Shown here in pieces: positions 34,445 to 43,282 of a stretch of 64,000 nucleotides of DNA. The stretch is from NCBI GenBank assembly GCA_000952975.1, contig LM997412.1, positions 186,001 through 250,000 on the forward strand, read 5' to 3'. Made by a program: the position numbers and the translations under genes. Source of the DNA: Peptoniphilus sp. ING2-D1G. GTDB taxonomy: Bacteria > Bacillota > Clostridia > Tissierellales > Peptoniphilaceae. Position 1 is the first letter of the stretch, and each line of letters starts with the position of its first letter. The notes below the pieces were generated by a model that worked only from the letters and a program-made list of their open reading frames with translations, had not been told where the DNA came from and made no database searches.

Positions 34445-35083
34445 ATGCGAAAATTACTCACAAAAAAAGAGGCGGAAGAAGTTCTTGTAATATTGGAACG
34501 GGATTACCCCGATGCGCAGTGTGAATTGGATTACACAACGCCCTTTGAACTTTTGGTCGCAACTATACTTTCCGCACAATGCACCGATGTGCGAGTCAAT
34601 ATTGTCACGGGAGAATTATTTAAATTATACAACAAACCTATAGATTTTTTGAATCTGGGTATAGATAAAATTGAACCGCTAATAAGAACATGCGGATTAT
34701 ACAAAAATAAAGCTAAAAATATTTACATGGCATCGAAGATGCTCGTGGAAGAATATAATTCGGAGGTACCCTCTACAATAGAAGAGTTGATGAAACTCCC
34801 GGGAGTGGGAAAAAAGACCGCCAACGTTGTGGCATCCAACGCCTTCGGAGTGCCTGCCATTGCGGTGGACACTCATGTGTTCAGACTTGCAAACAGAATT
34901 GGATTTGTAGATGAAAAGGACGTCTTAAACACGGAAAGAGCCCTTCAAAGGAAGATAAAAAAGCAGCGTTGGACCAAAGCTCATCATCTTTTGATCTTTC
35001 ACGGCAGAAGAGTTTGCAAAGCGAGAAACCCCATGTGTGAAGAATGTAGTATAAGAGAGTATTGCAGATATTTCAAAGGGTGA
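34445..35083 (+). CDS. nth: Endonuclease III (DNA glycosylase/AP lyase)
   Basis: A 212-residue base-excision repair enzyme. The helix-hairpin-helix is LPGVGKKTANVV with the catalytic Lys, followed by AVDTHVFRLANR with the catalytic Asp. The C-terminal [4Fe-4S] motif is C-x6-C-x2-C-x5-C (CKARNPMCEECSIREYC). It removes oxidised pyrimidines. Its ATG directly abuts the stop of DUF503, with no independent ribosome binding site. Confidence 0.96.
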   Translation: MRKLLTKKEAEEVLVILERDYPDAQCELDYTTPFELLVATILSAQCTDVRVNIVTGELFKLYNKPIDFLNLGIDKIEPLIRTCGLYKNKAKNIYMASKMLVEEYNSEVPSTIEELMKLPGVGKKTANVVASNAFGVPAIAVDTHVFRLANRIGFVDEKDVLNTERALQRKIKKQRWTKAHHLLIFHGRRVCKARNPMCEECSIREYCRYFKG

Positions 35084-35093
35084 TTAATAAAGT

Positions 35094-36485
35094 ATGGAAA
35101 TGAACAAAAAACAAATAATTGTCATTGCTGTGTTACTGGTTATTTTAGTGACCGGATTTTCCTACTATTCAATAGAAAGTAAAAAAGAAGTAATTCACAG
35201 AGGTATTAAGATCTCTCAAATAGATGTGAGTAACCTGACAAAGGAAGAAGCTCTGAAAATGGTGACAGATATTAAAGCCGAAGAGCTCAAGGACTATAAA
35301 TTTGAGTTTACAGCCTTGGATAACAGTTATTTTATAGATTACAGAGATATCGGATACAATTTGGATGTAGAAAAAGCTGTGGATGAAGCCTACAATGTGG
35401 GAAGAAGCAAATCATACTTTAAAAATTTCTGGGATATTACCAGCAGTGTGATCGTCAACAAAAACATAGAATTAGATGAAAGTTTTGACTCTGCAAAGGT
35501 AGATGAAGCGATAAACACCCTGGTGATGAAGGTTTATAAAGAACCTGTGGACGCTAAGATATACTATGATGAGATCAACGGGTTTACGCTTTTAAACTCA
35601 GAGAACGGAAGATATGCTGATGCTGATACCTTAAAAGGTTTAATTATGGATAATATCGCGACCAAAACAGCTGTAGAAATTCCACTTATAGTTTCTTATC
35701 CGAAAATAAAGGAAGAACAATTTGAGGGAATTGATTCGCTTTATGCACAGTTCAGCACCGATTATGAGAAGTCCATACAAAACAGGAAGGACAACATTCT
35801 CTTGGGAGCGAGCTATTTTAATGATTTACTCATAAAACCCAAGGAAGAAGTATCCTTTAACGACACCGTGGGAGTAATTTCATCCTCCACTGGATTTAAA
35901 GATGCGGCGGTCATAGTAAACGGGGAATTTGACCAGGGAATCGGAGGAGGAATCTGTCAAGTTTCCACAACATTGTACAATGCACTTATAAGATCCGATC
36001 TTGAAATTGTTGAAAGACACAACCATTCAAGACCCATATCCTATGTACCTCTGGGAACAGATGCCGCTGTTGCAGAAGGATATAAGGATTTAAAATTTAT
36101 AAATAACACCGAACACAACATCTATATAAAATCCTTTGCCGATGGAAATGAACTTAAATTCCAAATTTTTGGGAACTCAGCCGACAAAGATTATGAAGTG
36201 GAGATAGTGCCGAAGCTCTTAAGTGTAAATGAACCCAAGACCATAAAAAAATACACCACAGATATGACAGAAGGCGAAAGCAAAGTTGAAAAAAAGGGTT
36301 CAAAGGGCTACAGCTATGCCACTTATAAGGAAATAATCAAAGATGGATCTGTAGTTGAAACCGCCAAAATTTCCAATTCCAATTACATCGCTCAAGACAG
36401 GATAGTGATTATAGGCGAAGGAGTAAAAGTTGAAGAAACAAAGGACAACTCTGAAAAAACTGCAAAAAAAGATGATAAAGATTAA
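35094..36485 (+). CDS. VanW family protein with peptidoglycan-binding-like domain
   Basis: A 463-residue protein anchored by an N-terminal helix (IIVIAVLLVILVTGFSYY). The first half contains a PG-binding-4-type domain (SQIDVSNLTKEEALKMVTD, FKFTA-like repeats). A VanW domain follows (FNDTVGVISSSTGFKDAAVIVNGEFDQGIGGGICQVSTTLYNALIRSDLEIVERHNHSRPISYVPLG). The tail is Lys/Glu-rich. VanW proteins occur in glycopeptide resistance clusters but also as housekeeping envelope proteins (YoaR), which is more likely here. A terminator follows. Confidence 0.9.
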   Translation: MEMNKKQIIVIAVLLVILVTGFSYYSIESKKEVIHRGIKISQIDVSNLTKEEALKMVTDIKAEELKDYKFEFTALDNSYFIDYRDIGYNLDVEKAVDEAYNVGRSKSYFKNFWDITSSVIVNKNIELDESFDSAKVDEAINTLVMKVYKEPVDAKIYYDEINGFTLLNSENGRYADADTLKGLIMDNIATKTAVEIPLIVSYPKIKEEQFEGIDSLYAQFSTDYEKSIQNRKDNILLGASYFNDLLIKPKEEVSFNDTVGVISSSTGFKDAAVIVNGEFDQGIGGGICQVSTTLYNALIRSDLEIVERHNHSRPISYVPLGTDAAVAEGYKDLKFINNTEHNIYIKSFADGNELKFQIFGNSADKDYEVEIVPKLLSVNEPKTIKKYTTDMTEGESKVEKKGSKGYSYATYKEIIKDGSVVETAKISNSNYIAQDRIVIIGEGVKVEETKDNSEKTAKKDDKD

Positions 36486-36520
36486 AAAACGGCGGTAACA
36501 TTTTAAATTAACTTTTCAAT

Positions 36521-36566
36521 AAAAACCTTCTGATTAAGTTTGTTTTACTTAATCAGAAGGTTTTTT
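36521..36566 (+). terminator. Terminator after nth-vanW operon
   Basis: AAAAACCTTCTGATTAAGT pairs fully with ACTTAATCAGAAGGTTTTT around TTGTTTT. It is symmetrical and may also serve the minus-strand XRE gene. Confidence 0.95.
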
Positions 36567-36626
36567 ATGGGAATAAAACATCTTAAAACAAATCAAAATA
36601 TCAACACCATAATTCAAACCGAAATT

Positions 36627-37031
36627 TTATTGTTCTTCTTTCTTTGTAAAGGCAGTAACGGCAAGACATGCCAATCCCAAGCCGAGCATGCCCAAGGCTG
36701 AGTTAACATCCAATTTATTCAGCTTAGAAAGAACGACAACGGCAACACCCATTGCAAGGGCTACAGCCTTCATGATCATGTTGATAATAGGTGTGATATC
36801 TTTCTTCTCCTCATAGTTGGAAGCCGCCTTTACCTGCATCAATTCATCCACACTCACATTGAATATATCTGCAAGTTTGGGTATTGTACCCACATCAGGA
36901 CAAGAAAGATCCCTTTCCCATTTGGAAACGGCCTTATCTGTAACACCCATTTTTTCAGCCAATTCAAGCTGAGTAATTCCCATTTCTTTTCTTAAAGATG
37001 CTATCATCATACCAAGTGTTTTTTTACTCAT
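36627..37031 (-). CDS. XRE family regulator with membrane-associated C-terminus
   Basis: A 134-residue protein. Residues 7-62 form a Cro/cI-type helix-turn-helix (IASLRKEMGITQLELAEKMGVTDKAVSKWERDLSCPDVGTIPKLADIFNVSVDELM). The C-terminal ~55 residues contain two hydrophobic helices (MIMKAVALAMGVAVVVLSKL and ALGMLGLGLACLAVTAF), so the regulator is probably membrane bound. Such proteins often sense envelope or membrane state. AGGAGC precedes the start, and a large inverted repeat lies upstream. Confidence 0.85.
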   Translation of the reverse strand: MSKKTLGMMIASLRKEMGITQLELAEKMGVTDKAVSKWERDLSCPDVGTIPKLADIFNVSVDELMQVKAASNYEEKKDITPIINMIMKAVALAMGVAVVVLSKLNKLDVNSALGMLGLGLACLAVTAFTKKEEQ

Positions 37032-37083
37032 AGATTTTTTGCTCCTTTCTTTTGATGTCTACAGCATAGCACTTCATTTCAGA

Positions 37084-37152
37084 GCACTCAACCGACCGCA
37101 GGTTTAGTTCGGTAGACCTGTGGTTTACTTTTAATTTCACGCAGTTGAGTGT
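37084..37152. promoter_or_regulatory. Nested inverted repeat upstream of the XRE gene
   Basis: Outer arms CACTCAAC (37084 onward) and GTTGAGTG (near 37145-37152) enclose an inner stem CCGCAGGT/ACCTGTGG. It lies between the hydrolase stop and the XRE start, both on the minus strand, so it could be an operator or an RNA structure in a read-through transcript. Confidence 0.5.
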
Positions 37153-37169
37153 TTGCGACTTAAAAATTG

Positions 37170-38288
37170 CTAATTTTTTGTTTTTTTCAGCTCCAACAGG
37201 GCCTCAATGAACTGATCCGGCAAATCGGCATGTATATCGTGAGTCGATTGATAACCGGACTTCAGTATGCTGCCTTTAATTAGAGCATTTACTTCCGCAG
37301 CATCCCTTTTATCCATGGCGGAAATCAAAATTCCATTTTGGTCATAATAATCGGGAGCAGTTTCCTTAGTCGGTGCCACATGTAAAATTATAGTCGGACA
37401 TTGTATATCCTTTAGAGCCTCCCTTTGGTCAAATCCCTCAAACCAAGAAAAATCATAAAAGGTCTTTGCGAATCTCATGTCATAGTCACCCGTTCCGTCC
37501 TGCAGATTGCGGGTGAGATAAACCAATGAGTTCAATCCGATTTCAGGAGGATAATACCAGACTATGGGCATCTTCCCGGTATTTTCCTCTATTCGTTTTG
37601 TGTAAGGATTTTTCACAAGAGCTGACCAGTTGTCCTTGCCATCGGCATTAAAAAACTCTTTTATATAATTGTGTTCAAGATAATATCTCGTATAATTTTT
37701 TTCAATGTTTTGTGCAAGAAAATTATTTATTCCTTCAAATTCAAGATAAGAAAAAGTATTTTTAGCTCTTCCGGGTTCTGTTGAGAAAAAGGGACCGTCT
37801 TCAAGGAGCAAACCTGACATTTGTTCATTATTTTTTGCAGCTATGGCAGCACTTATCAGGGCTCCCGAAGAATGACCCGACACAAAGGTCTTTTCTTGAA
37901 TGACTTCTTTCATAAAAGAAATCAAATCATCGCGAATTGAAATTATATTGTATTTATCAGGATCCTTTGATGACTTTCCATGACCGTAACAATCCACCGC
38001 AAAAACATGAAAATGTTTTGAAAGTTCCGGTAAAACCTTGGCATAGTCCTCTTTAGACACATTTTGACCGTGAATCAAAAGAAGCGGTTCACCCTTACTT
38101 GGTCCTTCAAGATAGGCAATTTCACTTCCGTCCTTTGTTCGGTATGTTTTTTCTTGAAATCCTATAGCCAAGCCTTTGTTTTCCATGAAACGATCGTTGC
38201 CATAATCATAATTGAGATTTCTGTAGGCAAAGGTCGATACCAATACGGCAAGAAGGATGAGGATAATTATTATAAATCTCCACCTCAT
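37170..38288 (-). CDS. Membrane-anchored alpha/beta hydrolase
   Basis: A 372-residue protein with an N-terminal anchor (RWRFIIIILILLAVLVSTFAY), so the hydrolase domain is probably extracellular. The oxyanion strand is LLLIHGQN, the nucleophile elbow GHSSG with Ser140, and the last catalytic residue is probably the His of STHDIHADLP near residue 354. A long lid region (~155-260) is present. Substrate unknown. Its start overlaps the end of an AbrB-type regulator gene by 4 bp, so the two form an operon. Confidence 0.85.
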   Translation of the reverse strand: MRWRFIIIILILLAVLVSTFAYRNLNYDYGNDRFMENKGLAIGFQEKTYRTKDGSEIAYLEGPSKGEPLLLIHGQNVSKEDYAKVLPELSKHFHVFAVDCYGHGKSSKDPDKYNIISIRDDLISFMKEVIQEKTFVSGHSSGALISAAIAAKNNEQMSGLLLEDGPFFSTEPGRAKNTFSYLEFEGINNFLAQNIEKNYTRYYLEHNYIKEFFNADGKDNWSALVKNPYTKRIEENTGKMPIVWYYPPEIGLNSLVYLTRNLQDGTGDYDMRFAKTFYDFSWFEGFDQREALKDIQCPTIILHVAPTKETAPDYYDQNGILISAMDKRDAAEVNALIKGSILKSGYQSTHDIHADLPDQFIEALLELKKTKN

Positions 38289-38542
38289 AATATTTTTCCC
38301 TTGATTTTAACAAGAGTATCTCTCATGTTATCTCCACTGACCAATGCGATTCCCTGAGTTTTATCTCCAAGCAAAAGCACCGTATCACCACTGTTAATAT
38401 TAAATATATCTCTTGCTTCCTTGGGAATTACAATCTGTCCCTTGCTTCCCACCTTTGCCGTCCATGCGAACAGGCCTTGCTCTCTCTTACTTTGTGCATC
38501 TGCAAATTCTAAATTTTCAGTATCTTGTTTTTCTGTTTTCAT
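38285..38542 (-). CDS. AbrB/SpoVT-family DNA-binding protein
   Basis: An 85-residue protein with a swapped-hairpin AbrB domain: WTAKVGSKGQIVIPKEARDIFNINSGDTVLLLGD. The N-terminal 30 residues are polar. ATG 38542 is preferred, with GGAAGTGA just upstream. Paired with the hydrolase, it most likely autoregulates the operon through the inverted repeat at 38568-38598. A MazE-type antitoxin role is less likely because no toxin gene is adjacent. Confidence 0.85.
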   Translation of the reverse strand: MKTEKQDTENLEFADAQSKREQGLFAWTAKVGSKGQIVIPKEARDIFNINSGDTVLLLGDKTQGIALVSGDNMRDTLVKIKGKIL

Positions 38543-38567
38543 ATACTTCACTTCCATTAACAATCAG

Positions 38568-38598
38568 TTGGTATAACAAATCATACTTTTCATACCAA
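38568..38598 (-). promoter_or_regulatory. Promoter with inverted repeat covering -35 and -10 of the AbrB-hydrolase operon
   Basis: On the minus strand, TTGGTA (38598-38593), 17 bp, TATACC (38575-38570). The arms TTGGTAT and ATACCAA are inverted repeats that coincide with the two promoter elements, so a dimeric repressor on them would exclude polymerase. Confidence 0.6.
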
Positions 38599-38599
38599 T

Positions 38600-39065
38600 T
38601 ATATATTATAAAAAGACTTTGTCAATATAGAAATAATCATCAAAATCAAAGCAAAACCCCTCGGCAAGTAAACCTTGTATGGAGATTTTCTAAAGCATAA
38701 AAAAGAAGATTAGTGATAATTCCAAAATATGGTGAAATCTGCTAAAATTTTTAGTCTAAAATCTGTATTTAAATATTTTATTAAAGCAAAAATATTTTTC
38801 TATAAAATTAGTATATATGTATTTATTATTATATTTACCATTTAAAATTGTTAATTGCATAGGTTAGTTTAGGTGAAATACACATTAATGACAAGCGGAT
38901 TATAAAAAGTTACATATTTTTATAGATAATTTTCAAAATATTCATTTTAAAAAGACTAAAAATTTACTGAAAAGTTACTACCCTCTAATACTTATTTTAC
39001 ACTTAACTTGTAGACTATATGAGGTATATTTAAGTCGCCGGAATTAATTGCTGGGGAGGTAATTT
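38600..39065. other. Gene-free AT-rich region ahead of the ABC importer operon
   Basis: About 465 bp with no coding frame I can support. It consists of AT-rich runs with no strong terminator, tRNA or recognised riboswitch. The last 70 bp must hold the operon's promoter; GGGGAGGTAATTT is the binding site at the end. No confident -35/-10 pair was found. Confidence 0.5.
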
Positions 39066-40106
39066 ATGGCTTCAATTCGTATGTCAAATATAAAGAAAAT
39101 TTATTCGGGTGGAAAAATTGTCATGGAAGACTTTAATTTGTTTATCAAAGACTCTTCTTTTACAGTTTTAGTTGGACCCTCCGGATGCGGGAAAACTACA
39201 GCCATAAGGATAATTTCAGGGTTGGAAGATATTCAGGGAGGAAGCATTTATATAGGAGATAAAGATGTGACAAAGGAAGATCCTGGAGACAGAGGGATAG
39301 CGATGGTATTTCAAAATTATGCTCTATATCCTCATATGACCGTTGAAAGGAATATTTCTTTTGGTTTGAAGAATTATGGTTTCTCTAAATCAGAAATAGA
39401 TGAAAAAGTGAATTCTGTACTTGAACTGGTAGGGTTGAAAGAATATAGAAATTCAAAACCGGCAAACTTATCCGGAGGTCAAAGACAACGTGTAGCTTTA
39501 GCACGTGCTATATCAAAAAACCCTGATGTATTTTTGATGGATGAACCCTTATCGAATTTAGATGCTAAATTACGTGTACAAATGAGAAGTGAATTAGTAC
39601 GCCTTCACAAAAAATTAAACACAACTTTCGTTTATATAACTCACGATCAAATAGAAGCACTAACTATGGCGGACTACATCATAGTTATGAACGAAGGAAA
39701 AATCATGCAATATGGTACAGCTCAAGATGTTTATGAAAATCCGGAAAATCTTTTTACCGCCAAGTTTATCGGTGAATCAGGAATGAATACCATTAAGTTA
39801 AATGATGGTAATTATATTGGATTTAGAGCAAATAAAATCTTTAAGGAAAAACCGGAAAACTTTAACGGAATTACTTTTTCTGCTCCCATTTCTACAAAGG
39901 AAAGATTGGGATCAGACTTTAACTACACTATTTTATATGAAGGTGAAGAAATTTCTTATAAAACTGACCGAGAGTTAGAATATGCTAAAACCTATAGTTA
40001 CTATATTCAGTATGAAGATTTATATGCCTTTGACAAGTCGGAAAATCGAATTGATATAAATGAAATATCAAAGGATGCTCTTGAAAATTCAGTTGAGAGG
40101 ATTTGA
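39066..40106 (+). CDS. ABC importer ATPase (UgpC/MalK family)
   Basis: A 346-residue ATPase of carbohydrate-type importers. It contains Walker A GPSGCGKT, Q-loop FQNYALYPHMTVERN, signature LSGGQRQRVALARAI, Walker B VFLMDEPLSNLDAKLR and H-loop ITHDQIEA. A C-terminal regulatory OB/TOBE-like region follows residue 240. Unusually for these systems the ATPase is encoded first, in the same operon as its permeases, rather than as a shared component elsewhere. Confidence 0.92.
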   Translation: MASIRMSNIKKIYSGGKIVMEDFNLFIKDSSFTVLVGPSGCGKTTAIRIISGLEDIQGGSIYIGDKDVTKEDPGDRGIAMVFQNYALYPHMTVERNISFGLKNYGFSKSEIDEKVNSVLELVGLKEYRNSKPANLSGGQRQRVALARAISKNPDVFLMDEPLSNLDAKLRVQMRSELVRLHKKLNTTFVYITHDQIEALTMADYIIVMNEGKIMQYGTAQDVYENPENLFTAKFIGESGMNTIKLNDGNYIGFRANKIFKEKPENFNGITFSAPISTKERLGSDFNYTILYEGEEISYKTDRELEYAKTYSYYIQYEDLYAFDKSENRIDINEISKDALENSVERI

Positions 40107-40110
40107 GATA

Positions 40111-41007
40111 ATGAAGATTAGAAAAATGTATATGAAATATATAAATCCAATCATAGGCAATCCTTATATTTTAATACTTCCGGCTTTCATTCTTTGTGTG
40201 ATTTTCAGTATAATTCCTGTCTTAACTATAATAACCGGAGGATTTTTTTATCTGGATATAGTTACCAATACTCATAAATTTGTAGGTTTTAATAATTATA
40301 TTACGATTTTTCAAGATGAAGGTTTTTTACTTACATTAAAAAACACACTCATTTTTACCTTTTCTACTGCATTTATAGGGATAATATTAGCTCTATTCAT
40401 TGCCGCATTCTTAAATAAAAATAATTTCATATATAATGCTGTTCAGAGTTTAGTATTTACTCCTCATATAATATCTTTTGTTTCAATTGCAGTGCTGTGG
40501 ATGTTTCTAATGGATCCAAAATCCGGTCTTTTAAATTATATATTAAGCTGGTTCGGTGTTGAACCTCTCTTGTGGACTAAAAGCGCTGAAACATCTTTGC
40601 TTTCAATAGGCATAGTGTATGTTTGGAAAGGTTTGGGATACAATGTGATGATTATTTTAGCCGGTATGCAAAGTGTTCCGAGGGAAGTATATGAAGCTGC
40701 AAAGTTGGATAAATCAAATTATATGAGAACTTTTTTTCAGATAACTATTCCAATGATTTCTCCAACCCTTGTATTTCTTACAACATACAGCTTAATTGGC
40801 TCATTCAGCGCCTTTGATATAGTAAATCTGATGACTAAGGGAGGACCTAAGAATTCTTCAAATCTATTGGTTCACTGGGTTTATGAAAATGGATTTCTAT
40901 ATTACAGGCTCGGTAATGCATTAGCCGGAAGTGTAATACTACTTTTGGTAATAGGTACTATTTCTATTCTGAATTACACTTTATTAAACAAAAGGGCTCA
41001 TTATTAA
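40111..41007 (+). CDS. Sugar-type ABC importer permease 1 (UgpA/MalF-like)
   Basis: A 298-residue six-helix permease. The EAA loop that contacts the ATPase reads VPREVYEAAKLDKSNYMRTFFQITIPMISPT. The start is placed at ATG 40111, 4 bp after the ATPase stop; longer frames reach into the ATPase gene without a site. Its pair is the next gene. Confidence 0.9.
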   Translation: MKIRKMYMKYINPIIGNPYILILPAFILCVIFSIIPVLTIITGGFFYLDIVTNTHKFVGFNNYITIFQDEGFLLTLKNTLIFTFSTAFIGIILALFIAAFLNKNNFIYNAVQSLVFTPHIISFVSIAVLWMFLMDPKSGLLNYILSWFGVEPLLWTKSAETSLLSIGIVYVWKGLGYNVMIILAGMQSVPREVYEAAKLDKSNYMRTFFQITIPMISPTLVFLTTYSLIGSFSAFDIVNLMTKGGPKNSSNLLVHWVYENGFLYYRLGNALAGSVILLLVIGTISILNYTLLNKRAHY

Positions 41008-41019
41008 AAGGTGATTGAA

Positions 41020-41859
41020 ATGAAAAATAAAAAATTAATCAAGAATATTACAAAAATTTTATCAGTAATAGCTCTATTGATATTATCAGCCGTCTATATT
41101 ATTCCCTTTGTCTTTACAATTGGGACTTCTTTGATGACATTTCCGGAGACTATCGCTTATCCTCCGAACTTATTGCCGAAGGAACCTCAATTTGAAAATT
41201 ATGTAGTTGCTTTTGAAAATATAAACTTACTTCATTACTTAAAGAATTCAATTATAATTACAACCGTTGCAATCATAGGGCAAATATTTGTATGCATACC
41301 TGCTGCTTATGCCTTTGCAAAAAAGAAATTTAAATTCAAAAATTTCCTTTTCCCTTTTATATTGTTTGATTTAATTATACCTGCTGCAGTTGTTTTTTTA
41401 CCTATATTTCTTACAGTCGTAAAATTTGAGTGGTTAAATACCTATAAGGCCTTAACAATTCCATTTTTTTATTCGGCATTCAGTATCTTTTTTTTGACTC
41501 AGTCTTTTCGTACAATTCCCGACGAATTGTTGGATGCTGCCAAAATAGATAAAGCTTCTGAATTTCAACTAATTAAGGATATACTCATACCTTCATCAAG
41601 AGCTGTAATTATAACGGTAGGTCTCTTTACATTCATAAGCAGATGGAATGACTATTTTTGGGTAACCGTATTAACTACTGATGAAACAGTAAGAACATTG
41701 CCTATGGCGGTTCAAAATCTTCTGTCTGTTGGAGATGGAATGATTCATTGGAATATAGTCATGGCAGGAAACGTATTTTTGATGGTGCCGATGCTGATTA
41801 TTTACTTTTTTGCAAGTAAATCTATAAAAAAAGCTTTCACTTACGGTGGTATTAAGTAG
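41020..41859 (+). CDS. Sugar-type ABC importer permease 2 (UgpE/MalG-like)
   Basis: A 279-residue six-helix permease with EAA motif IPDELLDAAKIDKASEFQLIKDILIPSSR. ATG 41020 follows AAGGTGATT at good spacing; the GTG at 41011 lies within that site. It forms the channel with permease 1. Confidence 0.9.
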   Translation: MKNKKLIKNITKILSVIALLILSAVYIIPFVFTIGTSLMTFPETIAYPPNLLPKEPQFENYVVAFENINLLHYLKNSIIITTVAIIGQIFVCIPAAYAFAKKKFKFKNFLFPFILFDLIIPAAVVFLPIFLTVVKFEWLNTYKALTIPFFYSAFSIFFLTQSFRTIPDELLDAAKIDKASEFQLIKDILIPSSRAVIITVGLFTFISRWNDYFWVTVLTTDETVRTLPMAVQNLLSVGDGMIHWNIVMAGNVFLMVPMLIIYFFASKSIKKAFTYGGIK

Positions 41860-41914
41860 GTGGTACGGATTTATCCTTATCATAAATTCATTTAAAAATA
41901 AGTAGGAGGAAAAA

Positions 41915-43267
41915 ATGAAAAAGAAAAACTTGTTACTATTGGCATTAGTTGTCGCAATGTTAATGTTATCTGCTTGTTCAGGCTCTAATACATCATCAAC
42001 TGCCAACAACAAAACACAAAGTGGAGGAAATGAAGCAACAACCGCTTCAGGAACTGAAAAAACAACAGTTGAAGTTTGGTCGGTTTGGGATGTGGATGCT
42101 GAATCAGGCAGCGGTAAAGCATTAAGAGATGCGTCTGAAAAGTTTATGGAAGAAAACCCTGACATTGAAATTACTATAGCAAATCAAGGTAGCTATGATA
42201 AAATAGCCGAAAAAATAGAAACATCCATTGTCGGAAAAACAACACCGACTTTAGCTACCGTTGAAGAAACTCACGTTAAGCGTTTTGCCCCTGTTTGTGC
42301 CAACCTAACAGATTATTTAAGTAAAGATATTATTGGAAATTACAACGAAGGATTACTCTTATCCTGCAATATCGACGGAGAAATGAAAGCTGTTCCTTTT
42401 GGAAGATCCAGTACTATTTTGTATATGAATAAAAATCTATTGGAAAAAGCCGGACTTCCTTTAGAAGGACCTAAGACTTGGGAAGAATTTGATGAATATG
42501 CAAAGAAAATGACAGATCCCGCAACTGATACATATGGTTGGGGACAAGATTGGGATACAGATGGTTGGATTTGGGAATCAATGATGTATTCACGAGGTGG
42601 AGAAATTATATCAGATGATTTAAAAACGGTATTATTTAATGAAGGTACAGCAGGAACAGATACAATTGCTCATATGCAAAGAATGGCAAAGGAAGGATAT
42701 CTATTTAACCCATATGAATATCAAGGAGAGGCATGGGATATACTAAAAGCTAAATTTGTAGAAGGCAAAGTAGGTCTTATGATAAATTCCATAGCAAGTT
42801 CAAGCGGTATTAAGAAACTTGCCAATGAAAATGGATTTGATATCTTACTTGACTATCAACCTAAGGGAACGAGATTTTCAATGCCGACAGGCGGAAACAA
42901 CATTATAATGTTTAACGAAGCGACAGAAGAGCAAAAACAGGCAGCTACAAGATTCTTAGAATTTTTGGCTTCTGATGAGATAGCTTCAATACACACCATG
43001 GAGTCAGGATATTTTCCAATCACAAAGACAGCTATAAACTCCGATATTATGCAAGAACACCTTAAGAATTTTCCAACTTATCAAAATGCCTTAGATCAAC
43101 TTCAATACGCACATACAAGACCCATGACCAAGAATTGGAAAAATATGTACACTGTTTTGATGGACGAATTAAGTGAATGTATGGTCAATACGGACACGGA
43201 CCCTGCTAAAGCGGTGGAATCGGCAGCAGAGAAATGTCAAAAAATACTGGACGAGAACCCGGATTAA
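41915..43267 (+). CDS. Extracellular solute-binding lipoprotein (UgpB-like, family 1)
   Basis: A 450-residue lipoprotein with signal peptide KKKNLLLLALVVAMLMLSAC, modified Cys21, and a Ser/Thr/Asn-rich linker. The domain begins TTVEVWSVWDVDAESGSGKALRDASEKFMEENPDIEI, as in sugar and glycerophosphodiester binding proteins, and is rich in Trp around residue 205-220 (GWGQDWDTDGWIWE). Aromatic-rich clefts are typical of sugar ligands; the ligand itself is not known. AGTAGGAGG precedes the start. Confidence 0.92.
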   Translation: MKKKNLLLLALVVAMLMLSACSGSNTSSTANNKTQSGGNEATTASGTEKTTVEVWSVWDVDAESGSGKALRDASEKFMEENPDIEITIANQGSYDKIAEKIETSIVGKTTPTLATVEETHVKRFAPVCANLTDYLSKDIIGNYNEGLLLSCNIDGEMKAVPFGRSSTILYMNKNLLEKAGLPLEGPKTWEEFDEYAKKMTDPATDTYGWGQDWDTDGWIWESMMYSRGGEIISDDLKTVLFNEGTAGTDTIAHMQRMAKEGYLFNPYEYQGEAWDILKAKFVEGKVGLMINSIASSSGIKKLANENGFDILLDYQPKGTRFSMPTGGNNIIMFNEATEEQKQAATRFLEFLASDEIASIHTMESGYFPITKTAINSDIMQEHLKNFPTYQNALDQLQYAHTRPMTKNWKNMYTVLMDELSECMVNTDTDPAKAVESAAEKCQKILDENPD

Positions 43268-43282
43268 TGCAGAGGATAGTTT

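Noticed and set aside
35094-36485. VanW as part of a glycopeptide resistance cluster
   Set aside because: No vanH, vanA/B, vanX, vanS or vanR genes are nearby. The gene follows nth and looks like a housekeeping YoaR-type protein.
38285-38542. AbrB protein as the antitoxin of a toxin-antitoxin pair
   Set aside because: The coupled gene encodes a 372-residue membrane-anchored hydrolase, not a MazF/PemK-type toxin, and no other small partner gene is present.
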